Assembly (NCBI GenBank): GCA_011799875.1
Contig: CM022302.1
Span: 178,552,942 to 178,616,941 of the forward strand
DNA length: 64,000 bases
From: Thinopyrum elongatum
Taxonomy: Eukaryota; Streptophyta; Magnoliopsida; Poales; Poaceae
Direction: 5' to 3'
In this document: positions 44,197 to 53,350 of the stretch, piece after piece
Layout: every line of letters starts with the position of its first letter
How positions within the stretch are numbered: the stretch's first letter is position 1
Program-made: the position numbers and the translations under genes
Notes under the pieces: generated by a model
What the model saw: the letters and a program-made list of their open reading frames with translations, nothing else
Told to the model about the DNA's origin: nothing
Databases searched by the model: none

Positions 44197-47100
44197 TTAT
44201 GGAAAAAACTCACGAAGATGCTCAATGTTCCAGGAATTGATCACTGGAATGCCATCCTCGGTCTCCAGGCGGACAGCGCCGGGCCTGGTGACTCGTTTCA
44301 CCCGATAAGGGCCTTCCCACTTCGGCGTCAACTTGTTTGAATTCTTGGCCAACTGAACGCGCCGAAGAACAAGGTCGCCTTCCTCGAGACTTCTGGCATT
44401 AACTTTGCGGCTATGGTAGTGACGCAAAGCTTGCTGGTAGCGAGCAGCTCTCACAGCAGCCTGAAGACGATCCTCCTCGAGGAGCACAGCGTCATCTTGC
44501 CGCAGTTGCTCTTGCTCAAGCTCATCGTAAGCGAGCACTCGAGGTGACCCGTATACGAGTTCCGTGGGGAGAACTGCCTCTGCTCCATAAACTAGAGCAA
44601 AAGGCGTCTGGCCAGTGGCTCGATTTGGCGTCGTCCTGATCGACCAAAGAACCACTGGCAGCTCCTCGATCCAGTTCTTGCCGCACTTGCGCAGCCTGTC
44701 GAAAGTTCTCGTCTTGAGCCCACGCAGCACTTCAGCATTTGCCCTTTCAGCTTGACCGTTGCTTCGGGGGTGAGCAACAGAAGCGAAACAGACCTTGGCG
44801 CCAAGGTCTTCGACATACTGCATGAAGGCGTGGCTCGTGAACTGGGTACCGTTGTCGGTGATGATCCTGTTAGGAACACCAAAGCGACAAACAATTCCCT
44901 TGAAGAACTTGATGGCTGATTGTGCTGTCACCTTCCTCACTGCTTCCACTTCCGACCACTTCGTAAACTTGTCGATGGCCACATACAAGTACTCGAAGCC
45001 CCCGGTGGCACGGGGAAAGGGGCCGAGGATGTCGAGCCCCCAGACCGAAAATGGCCAGGAGAGAGGGATTGTCTGGAGAGCTTGAGCTGGCTGATGAATC
45101 TGCTTGGAATGAAACTGGCATGCTTCACACTTGGTTACTAGTGCAGTTGCATCCTGGAGGGCGGTGGGCCAAAAGAAACCTTGCTGGAAAGCCTTTCCAG
45201 CAAGGGCTCTTGACCCTATGTGGTGACCACATATGCCTCCATGAATCTCCGCCAACAGCTCCTGTCCTTCTTCCCGGGGAATACACTTCAATTTCACACC
45301 GTTTGGTCTTTTTCTGCACAGCATGTCATCGACAAATTGATACATATTGGACCGTCGGGCTACTTTCTCCGCTTCTTCCTGCTCTTCGGGAAGTTCTCCT
45401 GTCTGAAGGAAACGGACGATCTGCTGTGCCCACGCTGGAGCCTGTGCCTCGACAACGAGGACTAAAGGCATTTCTTCTGCTGCGGGAACATCAGGCCCTA
45501 CGGCAAGAGCTTGTCGCTCTACCAGAGCCGGCCGTTCCCCGACGAGCTTGGCGGGAACAGCCGCTTCAACGACAAGAGCCTGGGGCCCTGCTGGAGCGTG
45601 CTGTCCTTCAACAAGCTCGTCGGGAGCAGTTGCTTCAATGACGGAAGCCCAAGGCCTTGTCGGAGCATCTTGCTCCTCAGCGCTTCGATCAGGAGCGCCT
45701 GCTTCAACGACAAGGACCCGAAGTCTTGTCGGAGCAGGTTGCCCCTTTGCCTCTTGCCTAGGAGCACCCGCTTCAACGACAAGAGCGTGAGGCCTTGTCG
45801 GAGCAAGTTGCCCCTCTGCATCTTTGGCGCTGGCTTTGGCAGCCTTCTTGCCGGCGGCTTCGGGGAGCTCTGCCGGGAAGTAGTCGCCAGAAGCCAACTT
45901 CCTCTTCCTGCCTTGCCCTACTGATGGCGTCACGGATGGCTGAGTTAGTTGGAGCACAAAAGTGCCTGGTTCCACAGGAAATTTGAGTGCGGCGCGCTTT
46001 GACAAACCATCGGCAATGTCATTCTCAGCACGTGGGACGTGCTCCATTTGTAGGCCGTCAAAGCGTTCCTCCAACTTCCTCACCTCATCTACATAAGCTT
46101 CCATCAATGGGCATTGGTAGTTCTTGTTCACTTGCCTGACGATAAGCTGCGAATCTCCCCTGACAATAAGCTTCTTGATCCCAAGGTCTGCCGCGATCCT
46201 GAGACCGGCAAGCAACCCCTCATATTCTGCAGTATTGTTCGTCGCCTGTTCCTTGGGAAAGTGCATTTGGACCACGTACTTGAGGTGCTCTCCGGTGGGT
46301 GCGACAAGCAGTACGCCAGCACCGGCGCCTTGCAGCGAAAAGGCACCATCAAAGTACATAAGCCACTCTTTGCTTGTCTCCTTGCCGGGGAGAGTCGTCT
46401 CTGGGATTTCTTCGTCTGGCGTTGGTGTCCATTCTGCGACAAACTCTGCCAAAACTCGGCTCTGTATGGTTGATGTACTCTCAAACTTGAGACCAAAGCT
46501 CGACAACTCCAACGCCCACTCGACAATCCTGCCTGTCGCTTCTGGATTTTGCAAAATCCTTTTCAGCGGGAAGCGAGTGATGACGGTAACTTCATGTGCT
46601 TGAAAGTAATGGCGCAGCTTTCTCGAGGCCATGAGAAGGCCGAAAAGCAGCTTCTGCACACCAGAATACCTTGACCTAGCTCCCTGCAGAAGAGAGCTCA
46701 CAAAGTAGACCGGGCGCTGCACCATTTTCTTCTTTTGTATCACTTCGCCTGACTGCGCAGACGAATCCTTGTCGGCAGCAAAACTTGTCGGGGGAGCCCC
46801 CAGCTTGTTGCTGGACGTGCTTGCCACAGTTACTGCCTCCTCATCCACCTCTCTCTCCGCTACCAGCGCAGCACTAACCACTTGATTGGTTGCCGCTAGA
46901 TACAGCAACAACTTCTCTTGTGGTTTAGGTGCGACAAGTATTGGAGGAGAGGAGAGGTATCTCTTCAAGTCTTGCAGCGCTGCCTCCGCCTCCGGAGTCC
47001 ATTTCAATGGACCTGCCTTTTTTAAGATTTTGAAAAATGGCAGGGCGTGCTCAGCTGACTTGGAGATAAACCTACTGAGAGCAGCAACACAGCCGGCAAG

Positions 47101-47772
47101 TCGTCGTACATCCTTGACGCGCTTCGGTGCTTCAATTTGCTCAATGGCTTTGATCTTGTCAGGATTGGCTTCAATTCCACGTTGAGACACAAAGAACCCG
47201 AGAAGCTTGCCGGAGGGAACTCCAAACACGCACTTCTCGGGGTTGAGCTTCAGGTTGATCTTGCGTAGATTTACAAAAGTTTCTTCTAGATCTTGAACCA
47301 AAGTAGCCCTGTCCTTGCTTTTGACCACTATATCGTCCATATAGGCTTCCACATTTCTGTGCAGCTGAGGCTCAAAAGCAATCTGGACGGCTCTTGCAAA
47401 TGTCGAACCAGCGTTTTTCAAACCAAATGGCATACGTACGAAACAGTATGTGCCACAGGGTGTGATAAATGCGACCTTTTCCTCATCTTCCTCAGCCATG
47501 AAGATTTGATGATACCCTGAATATGCGTCAAGAAATGAAAGCAAATCACATCCTGCCGTGGAGTCTACAATCTGGTCTATGCGGGGCAAAGGAAATGGGT
47601 CTTTGGGACAAGCTTTATTGACATCAGTGAAATCAATACAAAGCCTCCATTTTCCATTCGCTTTGCGCACGACAACAGGATTGGCCAACCACGTAGGATG
47701 GAGCACTCCTCTGACGAGGCCTGCTGCTTCCAACTTCTTGATTTCTTCCGCAATAAACTCTTGCCGCTCCAC
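44197..47772 (-). CDS. Pol of G: reverse transcriptase, RNase H, integrase
   Basis: An intact 1191-codon frame on the minus strand; the frame is open upstream to 47925. RT: CIDFTDVNKACPKDPFPLPR and the catalytic YMDD at about residue 144. RNase H (about 470-610): MYFDGAF, NNTAEYEGLLAGL and RGDSQLIV give the acidic residues, with ENDIADGLSKRA. Residues about 652-777 form a Pro/Ala/Val tandem repeat. Integrase: an HHCC-type zinc region (HGGICGHHIGSRALAGKAF, CEACQFHSKQ), then Asp in GLDILGPF, Asp in IITDNGTQF and Glu in NGQAERANAEVL. It is the replication and integration enzyme of a Tat-type Gypsy element. Motifs are intact here, but stops lie upstream in gag-protease. Confidence 0.92.
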   Translation of the reverse strand: MERQEFIAEEIKKLEAAGLVRGVLHPTWLANPVVVRKANGKWRLCIDFTDVNKACPKDPFPLPRIDQIVDSTAGCDLLSFLDAYSGYHQIFMAEEDEEKVAFITPCGTYCFVRMPFGLKNAGSTFARAVQIAFEPQLHRNVEAYMDDIVVKSKDRATLVQDLEETFVNLRKINLKLNPEKCVFGVPSGKLLGFFVSQRGIEANPDKIKAIEQIEAPKRVKDVRRLAGCVAALSRFISKSAEHALPFFKILKKAGPLKWTPEAEAALQDLKRYLSSPPILVAPKPQEKLLLYLAATNQVVSAALVAEREVDEEAVTVASTSSNKLGAPPTSFAADKDSSAQSGEVIQKKKMVQRPVYFVSSLLQGARSRYSGVQKLLFGLLMASRKLRHYFQAHEVTVITRFPLKRILQNPEATGRIVEWALELSSFGLKFESTSTIQSRVLAEFVAEWTPTPDEEIPETTLPGKETSKEWLMYFDGAFSLQGAGAGVLLVAPTGEHLKYVVQMHFPKEQATNNTAEYEGLLAGLRIAADLGIKKLIVRGDSQLIVRQVNKNYQCPLMEAYVDEVRKLEERFDGLQMEHVPRAENDIADGLSKRAALKFPVEPGTFVLQLTQPSVTPSVGQGRKRKLASGDYFPAELPEAAGKKAAKASAKDAEGQLAPTRPHALVVEAGAPRQEAKGQPAPTRLRVLVVEAGAPDRSAEEQDAPTRPWASVIEATAPDELVEGQHAPAGPQALVVEAAVPAKLVGERPALVERQALAVGPDVPAAEEMPLVLVVEAQAPAWAQQIVRFLQTGELPEEQEEAEKVARRSNMYQFVDDMLCRKRPNGVKLKCIPREEGQELLAEIHGGICGHHIGSRALAGKAFQQGFFWPTALQDATALVTKCEACQFHSKQIHQPAQALQTIPLSWPFSVWGLDILGPFPRATGGFEYLYVAIDKFTKWSEVEAVRKVTAQSAIKFFKGIVCRFGVPNRIITDNGTQFTSHAFMQYVEDLGAKVCFASVAHPRSNGQAERANAEVLRGLKTRTFDRLRKCGKNWIEELPVVLWSIRTTPNRATGQTPFALVYGAEAVLPTELVYGSPRVLAYDELEQEQLRQDDAVLLEEDRLQAAVRAARYQQALRHYHSRKVNARSLEEGDLVLRRVQLAKNSNKLTPKWEGPYRVKRVTRPGAVRLETEDGIPVINSWNIEHLREFFP
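45438..45815 (-). repeat. Tandem coding repeat in pol of G
   Basis: Five to six copies of a unit of about 23 codons, consensus near APTRPxALVVEAGAP, lying between RNase H and integrase. The DNA repeat unit is about 69 bp (GCTTCAACGACAAG recurs on the plus strand). Confidence 0.8.
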
Positions 47773-47925
47773 AGCTTGCTTTCTGGCTTTCTGTTTGACG
47801 GGCCTCGCGTGGGGACAAACGGCAAGGTGGTGCTCAATTACTTTCCTGGGAACACCGGGGATGTCGGACGGTTGCCATGCAAATACGTCGACATTCGCCC
47901 GCAGGAAAGCAACAAGCGCGCTTTC

Positions 47926-48792
47926 CTATTTGTTGTCAAGTGTGGCACTGATGGTGAAGGAACCACCAGTGCCGTCCTCCTTGGCGGGCACCTTCTTTGT
48001 CGCCGGCGGAGCGGCTTTGTTCTTCTTGCACTTGCCGGTGGAGCTCTCTGGTGCGTCCTCGACGGCAGCGCAGCACTCCGAAGAGGTGCGCTTGCCGGAG
48101 TGGGCACAGGAGCTCTTGCCGGACTTCCTCTTGTTCTCCCCCCCGAGAGCTTCAGCGGCAAGTGCCTTGGCGGCAGTTGCGGCAGCTGCTTCCCGGTAGA
48201 TCTTGTCGGCGCAAATAAGCGCATCCTTCTTGTCGCAGGGAACTGCGATAACACCTACTGGGCCTGGCATCTTCAACACGTTGTAGGCATAATGAGAGGC
48301 TGCCATGAACTTGGCGAGCGCTGGACGGCCAAGTATCCCATTATAAGGCAATGGAATATCGGCAACATCAAAGGTGACCTTCTCGGTCCGGTAGTTCAGC
48401 TCGCCGCCAAATGTCACTGGCAGCGTGATCTTCCCTTTCGGCTTGCTCCTTCCTGGATTGACTCCTTGGAAAGTACCAGTTTCCTCAAGCTTGCCGTCAG
48501 AGATTTGAATTTTCCGGAGCACAGCGGGCGAAATCAGATTCAAGCCGGCCCCACCGTCAACTAACATCTTCGTGACCTTGAGGTTGCGGATCGTTGGTGA
48601 AACCAACATCGGCAAGCACCCGACCGCCGTTGTGCGGTCAGGGTGGTCCTCAATGTCAAAGACGATAGGCGTGTCGGACCACTTCAGAAGCTTTCTGGCG
48701 TCAACAGATGGTTCCGCCGCATTGATCTCTCGTGCCCACTGTTTAAGTTGGCGGTGAGAAGAATGCAACGAAGCACCACCGTCAACACACAA
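47926..48792 (-). CDS. Aspartic protease region of G polyprotein
   Basis: An open frame of 288 codons ending at TAG 47926-47928, in the same frame as pol, so a single in-frame stop separates the two. The catalytic motif is MLVDGGAGLNLISP (about residues 73-86; DGG in place of the usual DTG/DSG, as seen in related plant elements). YNGILGRPALAKFM is the second conserved protease motif. The C-terminus is Ala/Lys-rich. Upstream the frame continues to about 48950, where it meets the gag frame by a one-base shift. A processed protease would cut the polyprotein inside the virus-like particle. Confidence 0.85.
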   Translation of the reverse strand: MCVDGGASLHSSHRQLKQWAREINAAEPSVDARKLLKWSDTPIVFDIEDHPDRTTAVGCLPMLVSPTIRNLKVTKMLVDGGAGLNLISPAVLRKIQISDGKLEETGTFQGVNPGRSKPKGKITLPVTFGGELNYRTEKVTFDVADIPLPYNGILGRPALAKFMAASHYAYNVLKMPGPVGVIAVPCDKKDALICADKIYREAAAATAAKALAAEALGGENKRKSGKSSCAHSGKRTSSECCAAVEDAPESSTGKCKKNKAAPPATKKVPAKEDGTGGSFTISATLDNK

Positions 48793-49025
48793 GACTTCTG
48801 CGGCTTTCTGAAATTCGTGCTCACTGGATTCTTCATCATCCAGATCATCATCATCATCATCTTTGTTGCGGCCACGAGGAGGCCTGTCTCTCTGCTGCTG
48901 CTTGGCCTTGCCGCGACGCCCTCCTCGGGCAGTGCGCTTCTTGCTGGACCCGCCAGCACCTTCTGGGCCTTCTCCTTGTCGCGCCTCTCATACTCAGCTT
49001 TCTGCTGTTCGACTAGCTGCTCGAC

Positions 49026-50795
49026 TCATCGACAGTTCTGGAGATCGTGTCCCTTGGTGCGGTGGATCTTGCAATATTGGTTGTCGGAGCTGTCCTGCTT
49101 GTCGGCAGCCGCCAAGGCCTGACAGTTGGCGCACGCGGCAATCTCCTTGCCGGAGCCCTCGACTTTGGCCTTGTCGGCGCTGCCGTTGGCGCTGGACTGC
49201 TCGACGGCAAGCACAGCTTTGCCCTTTTTCTTCCTGTTGTTCCGCCGCCGGCCCTTCTTTGCCGGGGCGGTACCTTCGCTGTCAGAGCTCACCCCTGCGC
49301 CAACACCTTCACCGGGAAGTTTCCTTCCCTCTTCAGCGCGCGCACACTTGTCGGCGAGAGCATATAGCTGGCCAATGTCTCTGACCTTGGTCATCGCCAT
49401 TTCCTCCCGCATCTTGCGGTTACGCACGTTCTGATGGAACGCGCTAATAACCGCAGCGGGGTGAACATCTGGGATGTTGTACTGTACGCGGCTGAACCTT
49501 TGAATGTATTTGCGCAGGGGCTCTCCTTCCTTCTGGGGGATGAGATGAAGATCACTCTCCTGGCCATGAGGTTGATGACCGCCAGTAAAGGCACCAACAA
49601 ACTGATGGCACAGGTCCGCCCATGAAGAAATGGAGTTCTCCGGCAAGTGCATGAGCCATGAGACGACGTTGCGCTTTAACACGAGCGGGAAGTAGTTAGC
49701 AAGAATCTTGTCGTCTCGTCCCCCGGCAGCTTGCACTGCAATGGTGTAAATGCTGAGGAACTCCGACGGGTGTGTCTTGCCATCATACTTCTCCGGCACG
49801 TCAGGCTTGAAAGCCTTGCGATTGGGCCACTGGACCTGCCGCAGCTCACGGGTGAACGCTGGACAACTTACCGCGTACGGCAAGTCGCCAGGATCCCCTG
49901 GCGCATGCATGTCAACAGCGGGCCCTGCGCGTCTGTCGGACTGACGATGTGCTTCTCTCCTTCGCTCGATAGTGGTACGAGCGTCTTCTCCTCTACGTTC
50001 TTGAAGAACGAGGCGCTGGTCACGACGAGCTCGCGGGTCAGACGACGCCGTGGAATCATCGCCACGGGCGTCGTTTCGACATGTCGGCGAACGAGGCCGT
50101 CTGGGTGGGGAGTGTACGGTTGTTGCCCCCTCGCCGTTCTTGTTGGTGACAGCATTGTCACCAGTTCTCTTGTCGGCCGCGTGCACCGGGTCGGCATCAG
50201 CGAAGCTGAGAAGGCTCTGAACGGTTGCCCTCCACTCGTCAAGCTTATCTGCTGGTGGAGGGAAGTTCAGGAGCAGCTGCGCACGCGCCAACGCTTCTGC
50301 TGGTGAGGGAGGTATCGAGTGGCATGAGGACTGTGGGATGCTCTTACTCCTAACAGTGTTAGAAGGAGCATCTCCACGCCCAGGCGACCGCACCTCGACC
50401 CCGCCAACGTGTTGTTGCGTATGGTGACCCCGCGCATCTTGAGATCGATGCGCAAGTTCATTATCCAGGGAGCGCCTGGCACCTGGGGCGTCAGGACGCT
50501 GCCTGTCACGGGCTTCTTGCGAAGGCCGCGGCGTCTGAACCGGCGCAGGCGTTCCAAAATGCGCAGCACCGTTTCTGGAGCTTGCAGGGCCAGCAGCAGC
50601 GAGCAGCGCTGCGTTCCCAGACCCAGCAGCGCCAAGATTGGCGTTGCTGGCCCGATTTTGGACAGGTGGAGGTAATAGGAGCTCTCGCTCTCCAGTCCCC
50701 CCAGCAGCCGCAATCACGTCGACACCCTCCTGCATGGGAGCAGGCGGGTTGGACGTAGACGCACCGATGGCTGAAGTCTTCTTTTTTGGAGCCAT
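49026..50795 (-). CDS. Gag of G
   Basis: An intact 589-codon frame with ATG at 50795 (MAPKKKTSAIGASTSNPPAP), about 75 bases inside the PBS. The N-terminal half is Pro/Ala/Arg-rich and disordered. The gag core (about residues 330-480) contains YDGKTHPSEFLSIYTIAVQA, WLMHLPENSISSWADL and GEPLRKYIQRFSRVQYNIPD. A basic tract (KKGRRRNNRKKKGKA) and a zinc-knuckle-like end (CANC, then YCKIHRTKGHDLQNC) follow. TGA at 49026 ends it; downstream the same frame goes on (VEQLVEQQKAEYERRDKEK) until a one-base shift near 48950 leads into the protease. It forms the virus-like particle. Confidence 0.9.
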   Translation of the reverse strand: MAPKKKTSAIGASTSNPPAPMQEGVDVIAAAGGTGERELLLPPPVQNRASNANLGAAGSGNAALLAAAGPASSRNGAAHFGTPAPVQTPRPSQEARDRQRPDAPGARRSLDNELAHRSQDARGHHTQQHVGGVEVRSPGRGDAPSNTVRSKSIPQSSCHSIPPSPAEALARAQLLLNFPPPADKLDEWRATVQSLLSFADADPVHAADKRTGDNAVTNKNGEGATTVHSPPRRPRSPTCRNDARGDDSTASSDPRARRDQRLVLQERRGEDARTTIERRREAHRQSDRRAGPAVDMHAPGDPGDLPYAVSCPAFTRELRQVQWPNRKAFKPDVPEKYDGKTHPSEFLSIYTIAVQAAGGRDDKILANYFPLVLKRNVVSWLMHLPENSISSWADLCHQFVGAFTGGHQPHGQESDLHLIPQKEGEPLRKYIQRFSRVQYNIPDVHPAAVISAFHQNVRNRKMREEMAMTKVRDIGQLYALADKCARAEEGRKLPGEGVGAGVSSDSEGTAPAKKGRRRNNRKKKGKAVLAVEQSSANGSADKAKVEGSGKEIAACANCQALAAADKQDSSDNQYCKIHRTKGHDLQNCR

Positions 50796-50861
50796 AAGAC
50801 GGAGGATGGCCCAAAAACTAACGCGTAAATCGCTAGATTAGGTTCACACAACCTCCTTCCC

Positions 50862-50879
50862 CCTAACTGGCGCGCCAAA
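50862..50879 (-). promoter_or_regulatory. Primer-binding site of G
   Basis: On the minus strand, TGGCGCGCCAGTTAGGGG lies three bases inside the right LTR. A tRNA-Arg primer has been reported for related Tat-type elements (RIRE2) as I recall; not verified here. Confidence 0.6.
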
Positions 50880-50881
50880 GA

Positions 50882-51892
50882 TGTCGGGGACGAATCCGCG
50901 ATCACCTATGGGACCCAGGGAAGGACCCCTTTACGTTCGGCAGGGAGAGACGGTCGTACGAACAGCAAATCTAGCGAAGAACACGACAGTGCACGAGAAA
51001 GATTTACCCAGGTTCGGGCCGCACGGATGCGTAAAACCCTACTCCTGCTTTTTGGTTTATTATCTGTATGATTGTTCTAGCTCCAAGAGCGCTACAGTAC
51101 CGAGCAGCTGCGTACAATACTGGAGTTCTCCATCTCCCCGTTCCTCCTCCCTCTCCACATTGCCTATGGGCCTCCTTTTATATGCACAAAGGGGTCACCA
51201 ACAGGTGGCAAACAGTAAAGGTAGAGGTGGAAAGTTGCTACAGTAAGGCCATTATTACCAGGATGACATGTCCTACCTACCACTGACGGCAGGGGACAAG
51301 GGCATTAAATGCCCATGCCTTTGCTGTCCACATACATGTACCCGGACGTCTTGGACGTGGGAAAAGCCTATCCCACCTGCTCCTGCACCGCTGGCTACAG
51401 TGTACTGCCGTCTATACAGTGCTTTGCCACACACGCTTGGAAGGACCCAGAGCGCCACGCTGGCAGAGGCACCGGAGCAGCACAGTAGCACAGTGGTACA
51501 GTGACGCTTGCCGCGGCAAGACCTTGCCGCACCTGACAGCTTGCCGCAACCCATAGCTTGCCGCGCAAGGTAACTTGCCGGGGCAAGTACCTTGCCGCAG
51601 CTGCTATCTTGCCGCAACCAATACCTTGCCGCAGCCAATGACTTGCCGGGGCAAGTACCTTGCCGCGGCAAGTACTCTGCTACAGCAAACCTCAGGCTGG
51701 GCCTCAGCTGTCCCTCCCGGCAAGCTCCTCTTGCCGGGGCCTTAACTCTTGCTTTGTATACTTTGTTCTTGAATGGCTTAATAATCTTGAGCTTCTCTCT
51801 GGCTGTCCTCCCGCAAGCCTGGCCGCGGGATGCTACTACTGCCCGTGCACAAGTACGGGGTACTAGGGTACCCCTATTCTAGTACACCGACA
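50882..51892 (-). repeat. Right LTR of G (5' LTR on the coding strand)
   Basis: 1011 bp, nearly identical to 37964-38966. The extra 8 bp are a local duplication (AGTAGCAC at about 51485). A minus-strand TATA box (CTTTTATA on plus) is at 51175-51182. Confidence 0.92.
51175..51182 (-). promoter_or_regulatory. TATA box for gag-pol transcription of G
   Basis: TATAAAAG on the minus strand, in the LTR upstream of gag. Confidence 0.55.
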
Positions 51893-52331
51893 CAACCCCA
51901 GGCGCGCCCTGGTGGGTTGTGGTCCCCATGTGGGCCCCCTTACTTATCTCTTCAGCCCTTTCCTTCTCCTACCTCCAGAAAAAATCACCATAGCTCTCTC
52001 TCTCTCTCGTGTTCTTGCTCTCAAACCCGCAAATTTCGATCTCTTTGCTCGAAGCTCCATTTCTGAAACTGTTTTGGGAGATTGCTACTTGGTATGTGAC
52101 TCCTCCATTGCTCCAATTAATTTTTTGCTTTAGTGGATTATATTTTGAATAATTAGCTACTCTTGGTGCTGATGTAGATGAGCTTGCATGTTGAATTCTT
52201 AGAGTTCTAAGTAGTTTGAATGCTTAGTATAGCCTCTATGCCTCCTTATGAGTAGCTGCTATCCATCTTGAAGTTTTGTTGACAAAAATTTTGTGGACTA
52301 AATTTTTCAGAATTTTGTCCATGGGAATAAG
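51893..52331 (+). promoter_or_regulatory. LTR-U3-like internal segment and leader of E, right part
   Basis: It starts with the duplication CAACC and the right palindrome arm GGCGCGCCCTGGTGGGTTGT at 51901, followed by CTTACTTATCTCTTC, a CT repeat (CTCTCTCTCTCTC near 51993) and a 250-bp leader up to the ATG at 52332. No ORF precedes that ATG. A candidate internal promoter and 5' untranslated region for the second gene of E. Confidence 0.45.
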
Positions 52332-53350
52332 ATGAGTTTCTTTAGGAAGTTTGCCTCCAAGAAAAATGCCAAGGGAGTCATTGGGGAATCATCGGACAAT
52401 GACCCCCATACTCAGAGAAGGGCGGAGGTGTGGCCGTGCGAATGGCCGCATAACCCCTTCATGGATGGGGCCGGGATCCGTCAAGAGTTCACACAATTCG
52501 CTGCTAATGCTGGGCTCACCGACTTCATCGCAGCTGAGTGTGAACAATATCATCTCCTTACAAATTCCTTTGTGCAAAGTTTTCATTTTCTGAGTAGGAA
52601 TAACCTCCTGAGGTGCAGTTTAATTTATATGCTGAAACCCGTCAAATGTCACTTACTAACTTTTGTGATATATGTTTGATCCCTTCTGACGGGGATATAA
52701 GAGAGCCTAGACCTGCCGTGTTTGAGGACTTCTATCGTACTCTGACAGTGGGAGATGAGAGAGGCGTATCGAGTGTCACCGCCACTAGCTTGTAGTTTCC
52801 TTCTGTGCATTATTTTGCTTTATTCATCGCTAAGTGTCTAGTTGCTAGAGAAAAGGTTGGTGCACTCTGTGCTCCCGACTTTGCCATCTTACGCCGCGCA
52901 CTTTATGGCGATAACACCTTTAGACTCGGGGCTATTATTGCACGTCGACTGGACCTTAACAGAACCAAGGGCAAAATTCATGGCGGTATTTATGCTACTC
53001 GTTTAGCGAGTCACTTTAACGTTCAGATTCGCCCACATGATTATCGTTGACCCAAGGTTTATTTAGATCACTAGGCGATGATGGATCACCAGTTTACTGA
53101 TATTGATAACTCTATTAATAATATTCCTTACAACCTGGTTTTCAGTGTGGATTCCCGTGATATTATTCCATTGCCTGCGCCTGCTTTGTTTGATTCTATT
53201 GCCAGGGGCAGATACAGGATCATGCCTGAGGACATTATTGCCTACCGGAACGCCGAGGTAGCGGCAGAGGAGGAGCCTCAGGAGTGGGACGCTCAGGTAC
53301 CCGCACCACAGCACTTCGTGATGGGACCGTATGGCTACTACGAGTGGTGA
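52332..53350 (+). pseudogene. ATHILA ORF-1-like gene of E, broken
   Basis: ATG 52332 (MSFFRKFASKKNAKGV). A one-base deletion near 52605 shifts the frame, and in the new frame TAG 52793, TGA 53048 and TAG 53072 interrupt it. The frame ends TGA 53348. The product (about 340 residues) has RRAEVWPCEWPHNPFMDG, CDICLIPSDGDIREPRPAVF and AIIARRLDLNRTKGKIHGG, features I associate with the ATHILA ORF-1 / putative plant transposon protein family. In Athila elements an extra gene sits in the envelope position after pol. Here it follows the protease directly because pol is absent. No transmembrane segment is evident. Confidence 0.65.

Larger units (their letters stand above)
37964..51892 (-). mobile_element. 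Complete Gypsy element G (Tat/Retand-like) with an antisense gene
   Basis: 13,929 bp with LTRs at 37964-38966 and 50882-51892 and a perfect duplication CAACC (37959-37963, 51893-51897). Gag, protease and pol are on the minus strand, so the right LTR is the functional 5' LTR. A spliced plus-strand gene occupies 39338-43354. The LTRs differ at about nine positions plus one 8-bp indel by hand count, so the insertion is young. The order PR-RT-RH-INT and the extra antisense ORF are known features of the Tat lineage. Confidence 0.92.

Noticed and set aside
47558..48564. Plus-strand ORFs of 213 and 288 codons opposite the protease and RT
   Set aside because: Shadows of the pol coding frame on the other strand.
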